Source: a virus. Taken from it: 64,000 nt of DNA. The translations under genes and the position numbers were made by a program. Every line of letters begins with the position of its first letter. Positions within the stretch are counted from its first letter, which is position 1. Below the pieces are notes generated by a model. That model was not told the origin of the DNA. It worked only from the letters and a program-made list of their open reading frames with translations, and made no database searches. The stretch covers positions 64,001 to 128,000 of IMG/VR virus record IMGVR_UViG_3300048927_000157; one strand, written 5' to 3'. Shown in pieces: positions 58,321 through 64,000 of the stretch.

Positions 58321-61300
58321 TATGAAACTACTATTTGTTCGTTATTGAAATTCCATTTGAAAATTTGTTTGTATCTGGTATCACTACCTCCTTCGAATCT
58401 TACCATGAAGTAATCTCCTCTTAATCTATCCAACCACGTTCTCTTGAAAGAAATGGCTTTAGGATTAATTACTTTGTTGATAGCATTGATATCATAATTC
58501 CAAATTGGAACGTTGTTATTTTCGTTTATTGTTCTGTTAAAGAAGTCATTAAACCTCCAACTTCCCTCATCATAGGAAACCAGAATATCTGAACTACCAT
58601 CTGTATTATAGATTGGATACTTCGTATACTGGAATCTATTGTTCTCTTGTCTTCTAACTAGGTTAAGCTTACCTGAGTTATTAGTGTTGTTGTAGATAAT
58701 AGCTGAATCTAAACCTAGATTAGTGTTCTGAGCATAGTCATAGTCATTATGATATACTAGAGAATCCAACCAGAAATTCACATCTGACATTATCTTTTGG
58801 TTAAACTGTTCTTTTGAAACAATCTCAACAGCCCAAGGATACTTCTTACCATAGAATACACCATATGATTTGTTGGTTAATAGGTGAGACCATATACCAT
58901 TTCTCATAGATGTACCATTGTTAGACTCATTTAATCCTGTTCTAAAGTAATTATCATAAGAAATATAATAATTCGGATAGAAAGAATAATATGAAATCCA
59001 AGTTTTAAACAATGGATTATATGCAATTGTAAAGTGAGCAGGTGTAAATATGTTTCTATCAGAGAAACTTACTTGTTGACCTGTAGTTTTATTTACAAGA
59101 ACTTTAGTTGCTATCAAAGAATTCCCATCTGGAACCTCTTTGTATTCTAATTTTCCTATGAATTCTGGCTTTACAATGTAATCTAACTTAGTTAAGAAGA
59201 CTCTTTTGTATCTTGAATCCCATCCAAGAGTTATTCCTACCCCTTTGAAAGTATTATCAAGATCTAAATCTGTTAATCCATCAATATTTGCTCTCAGGAT
59301 TTTAAATGGTAGGTGTTCCTTAAACCAGTTTCTAACTCCTGAGGTAATTTCAGTCATGTTTTCCCCGTTTGGATCTACCTGGAATACTTGTCCTCTTCTA
59401 GCATCTACATAGAAGTGACCAAACTCATTACTTAGTATATCTGAATGCTGAGATCCCCCATACCCATTATCTGTACTATGGAATTCTATTGGTCTAGTTG
59501 TGAAAATTCCCTGTCCTAAATCAACATTCTCTGGAGTAGTTCTCTCTCTGATAACATCAATCTTGTTTAATAAAACTAGCTTGTGTTCAAATAGAGCTAA
59601 TAGCTGCTCTGACTCAATTGATTTAAGAGATATAAACTTACCGTAAGCTGCCTTGAAGTTATCAAAATCAAGTGCTTTGTAAATTAACCAAGGGTCCACT
59701 CTTCTCTTCTCTGATCTATCCACTTGAGATCTTATAATTCCACTTGGTGAATCATTAATACAGTTATAGAATTTAGGCTCATAACTGTCTGGTAAGAATC
59801 TACCAACATATCTCACACCTTCATTACTGTAAACATTGTTGTACAAGAACGATTCTCTTTCTCTAATGCTTAAGTAAGTTTCCTGAGTGAACTTCATAAA
59901 GTCTGGGAAGTTCGGGAAGAAATTATCCTTAGGCTGAGGCAAGGCTACTCTAGTCCAACAGTTGATCTCTGATTCTACTAATTGGTTGTGAAATCCATAC
60001 TCATAGTGATAGAATCTACCACCATCAACATATTTCCCATGTTCCTGTTTAAATTGAAGTCTATAAGCTGAGTCGGCAAAAGGTAATCCATAACTTCCGA
60101 TATCAGCAACTTCTGAATCATAATCAATGAAATATTTATTCTTTCCTACATTATCATATCTTGAGTACTTAATTGGTGAGAAATTCTTCTGCCAAAGTTC
60201 AGTCACTAGATAGAAATTGTATTTCTTTTTATAAGAGAACCTAGAGATATAAGTGTCTCCTCCAAAGAAGATATTGATGTTGTTATTGTTTAAATAGAAA
60301 CATCCTGGAACTGGAACCCAAGTAATATTGTGGATTCTTCCATACTGAGCTGGATTGTATACTTTAAGTCCTCCATATAGGTTGGCTATATCTAGGGATT
60401 CGTTCTTTCTTAGTACGTCTTCAGATGGTTCCTTATTTGAGTTGTCTTTTCCAATATATTCATCAGGATAGGTGATCCCATTTGTTTGATAGTTTGGTCC
60501 CATGTACAAGTACATAGATTTCTCTCTATCTATATTGTTAATATCAACAATCGTACCAAAGTCATGGTTGATCTGATAATTTCCTTCTTCTAAAATCTTA
60601 GAAATTCTTAAGCTTCTAAGCTGCTCCTGAGACATTCTATCCAAAGGAGAGAAATTATTGTAGTAACCTGAACTAGCTAAGTAGTAAGCAAAGTTAGCTC
60701 CTTTACCAGCATTTTTAAATGATTCCATCCACTTGTAGGCATAACTATAAAGCTTTCTATTGAACTCTGAGGACTCAAAAGCAATCATTGTTCCCATACC
60801 TAAAGTGAAGTTAATCATACCTCCAATGTTAATACCAACCCCAGTCCATCCATAGAACATGTCAAATGCTTCCACACTATTTAATAGCCCGTTAGCAATG
60901 TTCATAGCAAGTTCAAAAGAAGCTTCAGCCTTCCCTAATTTAATAGCCAAGTCTTTAGCACTTTGTGTTAGAACTACCATCAAAGCATGATCTTTAACTT
61001 CATCAGCCTGTCTTACTCCTCCACCATAAACATACCCATCCAATTTAAACTCAGTTGGATTCACAGTGATATTACTCATAACCTCTGGAGAAATGAAAGA
61101 GAATCTACTATTTCCTTTCTTACCATTTTGATGAGAGATTGGAGATGAACCACTACCATATATTAACTCTTTGTTATTCAATGAATTATAAGGGAAGTTA
61201 GAATAATAGTTTTCAGGACCATCAGTGTCAGTGTACTTAATCATATCTGACAAGAAACCTTTAGATATAACTGTTCTGTTTATCCCTCTTGTTCCTCTAT

Positions 61301-64000
61301 TTACTTTAAAGTAAACAATAGAATCCCTTTGCTCCTGAGTAATCTGTCCAGTTTTTACTGCCAGGTTTAAAAAGACATTAACAACGTTTGTATCAATACT
61401 CACACCAAGTGGGTGAATAAAGGTCTCATTAAAGTCAAAAACTTCATTAGTATAAACGAATGGACTTATGGTATTATCTGGGAATTTAAAGTGTCTAATC
61501 GGCTTACAAGTAAAGTCTATCTTAGAATCTTCTACAAACTTAGAATTAGATCCAAAGTTTAATCTGAAGAGATCTTTAAATTTAACTCCTTCAAAAATAT
61601 CAAAGTCATTAATACCACTTCCCAGTACCTCTGAGATAGAAGAGTTTACTAACTGCTCAGTAATTTTAATAGGCATCTTACTTGAATCAAATAAGTAAGA
61701 ATTGTCTGGATAAGTCTCTGTGGATTCGTTGTAAGCAAAGATACCATTTTCATAGTTCTCATAATCACATACTTGACCTGTAATATCTTTGTAGTAACAA
61801 TCCTTTTGGAATTCCTGAGTTTTAGCCACTAATGCATTAGATAATGTCAAATCATAGTAATCTACCTCCTCACCTCTCTGAGTTACCATAAAGGAATTTT
61901 CCAGAGAAGTAGTCGTCCAAATAAAGCCATCGGCTACTGGGGCTGGAGGTGGAACAAATAGTGATTCAACTGGTCCAGCACATACTCCTAATTCTGTATA
62001 GTTTCCAGAGCTTGACCATGCAATTGGATTCATTTGGATTAAAGGATCAATACATGTACTAGCTGGCTGGTCATTTTGATTAAAGTTTCTGGCTCTGTAG
62101 TATGTACCTTGTCCACTACCCATCTTTTCCATATGTAGATATGCTCCCTGTGGAATTTGGTTTTCCTGCATAGGAGTATCAGAATGGTATCTTCTAGTGA
62201 AGTTTATGATCTGTTTTTCTACTCTTTGGATAGGACAATCGAATGAAACTATGTATGATTTGTTAGTTAATAAACCTAAGTTGTTAATTATAGTCTTAAC
62301 ATCTATCAATGGAGTATCTGTAAGGTTGAAAAACTGTGAATGAACAGCAGTTTTATTACCTGTAGTAGCACATGCATCGAAGATTGACATTCTAACTTTA
62401 CCTAATCTGTTCATTGTAACATCGGTTTCCCCTGTTACAACATAGTAAACATTCAAATCAGAGTCACTAATAGGGACTGCACTTAAAGATTTGAAGTTAA
62501 TTTGTAAATATGGATAAGAATCTAAGCTATTTAATTTAAACCATTGAGCATTTTTAGCTACATTGGCAGTAAACTGTTGCTTAACTTTTAAGAATTTCCA
62601 TACTTCATTAGATGATTTGAACTTTGAACCTAATGGTGCATCGTTCATTTTAACTCCACTACCACTAACATATAGTGGTCTTAGTGAATATTCATAGGTA
62701 TCTGGTATAGATCCTGTGATATATTCATTGAAAACTAGATCAGGAGTGTAATTATCTATGGTAGTTCCTACGTTTTTAAAGATAAACCCATCTGTATCAA
62801 CTGGAGTAATGTTGTTTAATGCATATGCAGCTATAGAGGTAGCACAAGTATACCCCTGCTGGCTGTCTACTCTTAGTTGAATTTGTGGATACCCCTTTAA
62901 TCCAAGTGCTGTACTCATAGTAGTATCTACTACTCTATTACCATTAGTAAACTGAGTTTCTACATAATCCAATTGCATGTAAGTGTAATCAGAAAATGGT
63001 AGCATTGTTGGAGTAAGAGAAACGAAATCAGCTTGAGAGAAGTTTACATTTTCTGACTCTAAAATAAAGTTGTTACAATTTGTACTAGTTCCACTTAAAG
63101 TGTAGAAACATCCTAGTCCATTATATCTGGTTAACTTCAGAAACTCATGAAGATAAGCTGAGTAAAATGGATATGATGGATTTGTAAAGTCGGCATAGTG
63201 AGAGTTTAAATACTCTGCTGGAGTTCCATTGAAAAACTGGTAGTCCCCATCTATTCTGATATTAGTATCTGGGATTATATTCAATCCGTTTAAATCTACT
63301 GAAGAACAAGTAGAATGAATAACTCTTTTGATTAATCCTGTGGTATTAGATAAATCAATATCTGTGTCCACTAAACTAGCTAGGGACATACCTTTGTTTA
63401 CAGCAGTGTTATAGTACTGCCATCTGTATATTCTATTTGTATCAAAGCAAGCTAAATTACTATTCAGCATTGCTGCTACGTTCTTGTCATTTCCAATTGG
63501 TACTGGTACGTCTCCAGAGTTGTTTACAACCACTGTAAGGTCTCCAGGCATAGTCAGTCCCAATGCTTGATAATCAGCAGCAGAATAAGCTCCTCTGTTG
63601 ATTAATATGAAATCACTTGATTCTGTTCCATCTGAGTAACCAAACGTTAAAGAAAGGGTGTATGATTCATCTCTCATGTAAGATCTGAACTTCTGTGAGA
63701 ATGCAGCATTCTTATACAACTTTTCGTTGGCTATAAGGGTATTCCATCTCATGAAAGCCCCAACAAGGTTCACTATTGGTTGAAGGTTTAAAGCTGGTTT
63801 AGCTGTAAGTCCTCCCATGAATAAGAAACCATTAGCTTCAGACATTTTATCTACTACAGCTACCTCTTGCTTTTTAGTAATGATTTTAGATAATGTGATA
63901 TCTTTGGCATTATCCATTGTAGAAATAGTCACAGCAGTTTGTGAGATAGGGAATACTCCTAGATCATAATATCTTTCAGTTTGACCTTGAGCACTTTTGA
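58320..64000 (-). CDS. muzzle/stem-like giant structural protein, 5' end beyond window
   Basis: The frame stays open to base 64,000 (the GTG at 63932 is internal), so at least 1,893 residues lie here. The N-terminal part has GQTERYYDLGVFPIS, FMGGLTAKPALNLQP and a FRSYMRDESYTLSLTFGY segment; the YMRDE-x-Y motif is, from memory, characteristic of muzzle/tail-associated proteins of crAss-like phages. The rest is beta-rich with many Asn/Tyr/Asp and one hydrophobic stretch (~1,070-1,090). Probably a tail or portal-proximal structural protein. It precedes the lysin gene (stop and ATG overlap by 1 nt). Confidence 0.75.
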   Translation of the reverse strand, partial: KSAQGQTERYYDLGVFPISQTAVTISTMDNAKDITLSKIITKKQEVAVVDKMSEANGFLFMGGLTAKPALNLQPIVNLVGAFMRWNTLIANEKLYKNAAFSQKFRSYMRDESYTLSLTFGYSDGTESSDFILINRGAYSAADYQALGLTMPGDLTVVVNNSGDVPVPIGNDKNVAAMLNSNLACFDTNRIYRWQYYNTAVNKGMSLASLVDTDIDLSNTTGLIKRVIHSTCSSVDLNGLNIIPDTNIRIDGDYQFFNGTPAEYLNSHYADFTNPSYPFYSAYLHEFLKLTRYNGLGCFYTLSGTSTNCNNFILESENVNFSQADFVSLTPTMLPFSDYTYMQLDYVETQFTNGNRVVDTTMSTALGLKGYPQIQLRVDSQQGYTCATSIAAYALNNITPVDTDGFIFKNVGTTIDNYTPDLVFNEYITGSIPDTYEYSLRPLYVSGSGVKMNDAPLGSKFKSSNEVWKFLKVKQQFTANVAKNAQWFKLNSLDSYPYLQINFKSLSAVPISDSDLNVYYVVTGETDVTMNRLGKVRMSIFDACATTGNKTAVHSQFFNLTDTPLIDVKTIINNLGLLTNKSYIVSFDCPIQRVEKQIINFTRRYHSDTPMQENQIPQGAYLHMEKMGSGQGTYYRARNFNQNDQPASTCIDPLIQMNPIAWSSSGNYTELGVCAGPVESLFVPPPAPVADGFIWTTTSLENSFMVTQRGEEVDYYDLTLSNALVAKTQEFQKDCYYKDITGQVCDYENYENGIFAYNESTETYPDNSYLFDSSKMPIKITEQLVNSSISEVLGSGINDFDIFEGVKFKDLFRLNFGSNSKFVEDSKIDFTCKPIRHFKFPDNTISPFVYTNEVFDFNETFIHPLGVSIDTNVVNVFLNLAVKTGQITQEQRDSIVYFKVNRGTRGINRTVISKGFLSDMIKYTDTDGPENYYSNFPYNSLNNKELIYGSGSSPISHQNGKKGNSRFSFISPEVMSNITVNPTEFKLDGYVYGGGVRQADEVKDHALMVVLTQSAKDLAIKLGKAEASFELAMNIANGLLNSVEAFDMFYGWTGVGINIGGMINFTLGMGTMIAFESSEFNRKLYSYAYKWMESFKNAGKGANFAYYLASSGYYNNFSPLDRMSQEQLRSLRISKILEEGNYQINHDFGTIVDINNIDREKSMYLYMGPNYQTNGITYPDEYIGKDNSNKEPSEDVLRKNESLDIANLYGGLKVYNPAQYGRIHNITWVPVPGCFYLNNNNINIFFGGDTYISRFSYKKKYNFYLVTELWQKNFSPIKYSRYDNVGKNKYFIDYDSEVADIGSYGLPFADSAYRLQFKQEHGKYVDGGRFYHYEYGFHNQLVESEINCWTRVALPQPKDNFFPNFPDFMKFTQETYLSIRERESFLYNNVYSNEGVRYVGRFLPDSYEPKFYNCINDSPSGIIRSQVDRSEKRRVDPWLIYKALDFDNFKAAYGKFISLKSIESEQLLALFEHKLVLLNKIDVIRERTTPENVDLGQGIFTTRPIEFHSTDNGYGGSQHSDILSNEFGHFYVDARRGQVFQVDPNGENMTEITSGVRNWFKEHLPFKILRANIDGLTDLDLDNTFKGVGITLGWDSRYKRVFLTKLDYIVKPEFIGKLEYKEVPDGNSLIATKVLVNKTTGQQVSFSDRNIFTPAHFTIAYNPLFKTWISYYSFYPNYYISYDNYFRTGLNESNNGTSMRNGIWSHLLTNKSYGVFYGKKYPWAVEIVSKEQFNQKIMSDVNFWLDSLVYHNDYDYAQNTNLGLDSAIIYNNTNNSGKLNLVRRQENNRFQYTKYPIYNTDGSSDILVSYDEGSWRFNDFFNRTINENNNVPIWNYDINAINKVINPKAISFKRTWLDRLRGDYFMVRFEGGSDTRYKQIFKWNFNNEQIVVS

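Noticed and set aside
1-64000. tRNA genes, CRISPR arrays, integrase or insertion sequences
   Set aside because: Intergenic gaps are short and filled by terminators and promoters; no cloverleaf, repeat-spacer array or recombinase motifs were seen.

Overview
This window is a piece of a large tailed-phage genome whose host is almost certainly a member of the Bacteroidota, probably Flavobacteriia. Three things support this. Every strong promoter has the Bacteroidota form TTG-N19/20-TAnnTTTG. Start codons follow A-rich stretches rather than Shine-Dalgarno sites. Gene packing is very tight, with many ATGA and TAATG overlaps and giant virion ORFs. No integrase, tRNA, rRNA, CRISPR array or insertion sequence was seen. 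The two-block layout and the giant proteins next to a muzzle-like protein recall crAss-like phages, but that affiliation is inference.

Block 1 (1-35,605, + strand) is the early/middle metabolic and replication block. 1-8.6 kb holds two PD-(D/E)XK nucleases, an S24/S26-like protein, an R2K ATP-grasp enzyme, a metallophosphoesterase, a primase-like Zn-finger/Toprim protein and a GroES-like protein. 8.7-12.5 kb is a class I ribonucleotide reductase operon (beta, Zn-ribbon peptide, DUF6717-like, two tandem paralogues, alpha). 12.6-13.1 kb is a single-domain MESH1/SpoT-type HD hydrolase. 13.2-18.9 kb is an unusual six-gene envelope operon: a coiled-coil protein, a PspA-like membrane coiled-coil protein, a substrate-binding protein fused to OmpA, an outer-membrane beta-barrel, an ABC permease and an ABC ATPase. 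19-26.6 kb is rich in NAD+/ADP-ribose enzymes: NadV/NAMPT, a nucleoside deoxyribosyltransferase-like protein, an ADP-ribosylglycohydrolase, PRPP synthetase and a macro domain, with an ATP-dependent DNA ligase among them. 26.5-35.6 kb carries a GIY-YIG endonuclease, dNMP kinase, thymidylate synthase, GroEL, a DnaB-like helicase, an RlpA-like protein and an SF2 helicase.

Block 2 (35,618-64,000, - strand) is the virion block, converging on block 1 at a bidirectional terminator. It contains seven very large proteins: a muzzle-like structural protein running off the right edge, a two-domain peptidoglycan hydrolase, and five probable internal or ejected proteins of 765-2,021 aa.

The most striking regulatory feature is a repeated composite element. 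An intrinsic terminator is fused to the next promoter so that the -33 TTG sits in (or at the edge of) the terminator loop, and the exactly 20-nt spacer to the -7 box consists of the terminator 3' arm plus its U-tract. Most of these are preceded by a TTTAACA-N4-TTTAACA direct repeat with an 11-bp period. The two clear - strand promoters are a different class, with a TTTTGA/TCAAAA palindrome and a 19-nt spacer. The strongest candidates for an undescribed system are the six-gene transporter-like envelope operon and the NAD+/ADP-ribose cluster, whose likely roles are remodelling host envelope physiology and resisting NAD-depleting or ADP-ribosylating defences.
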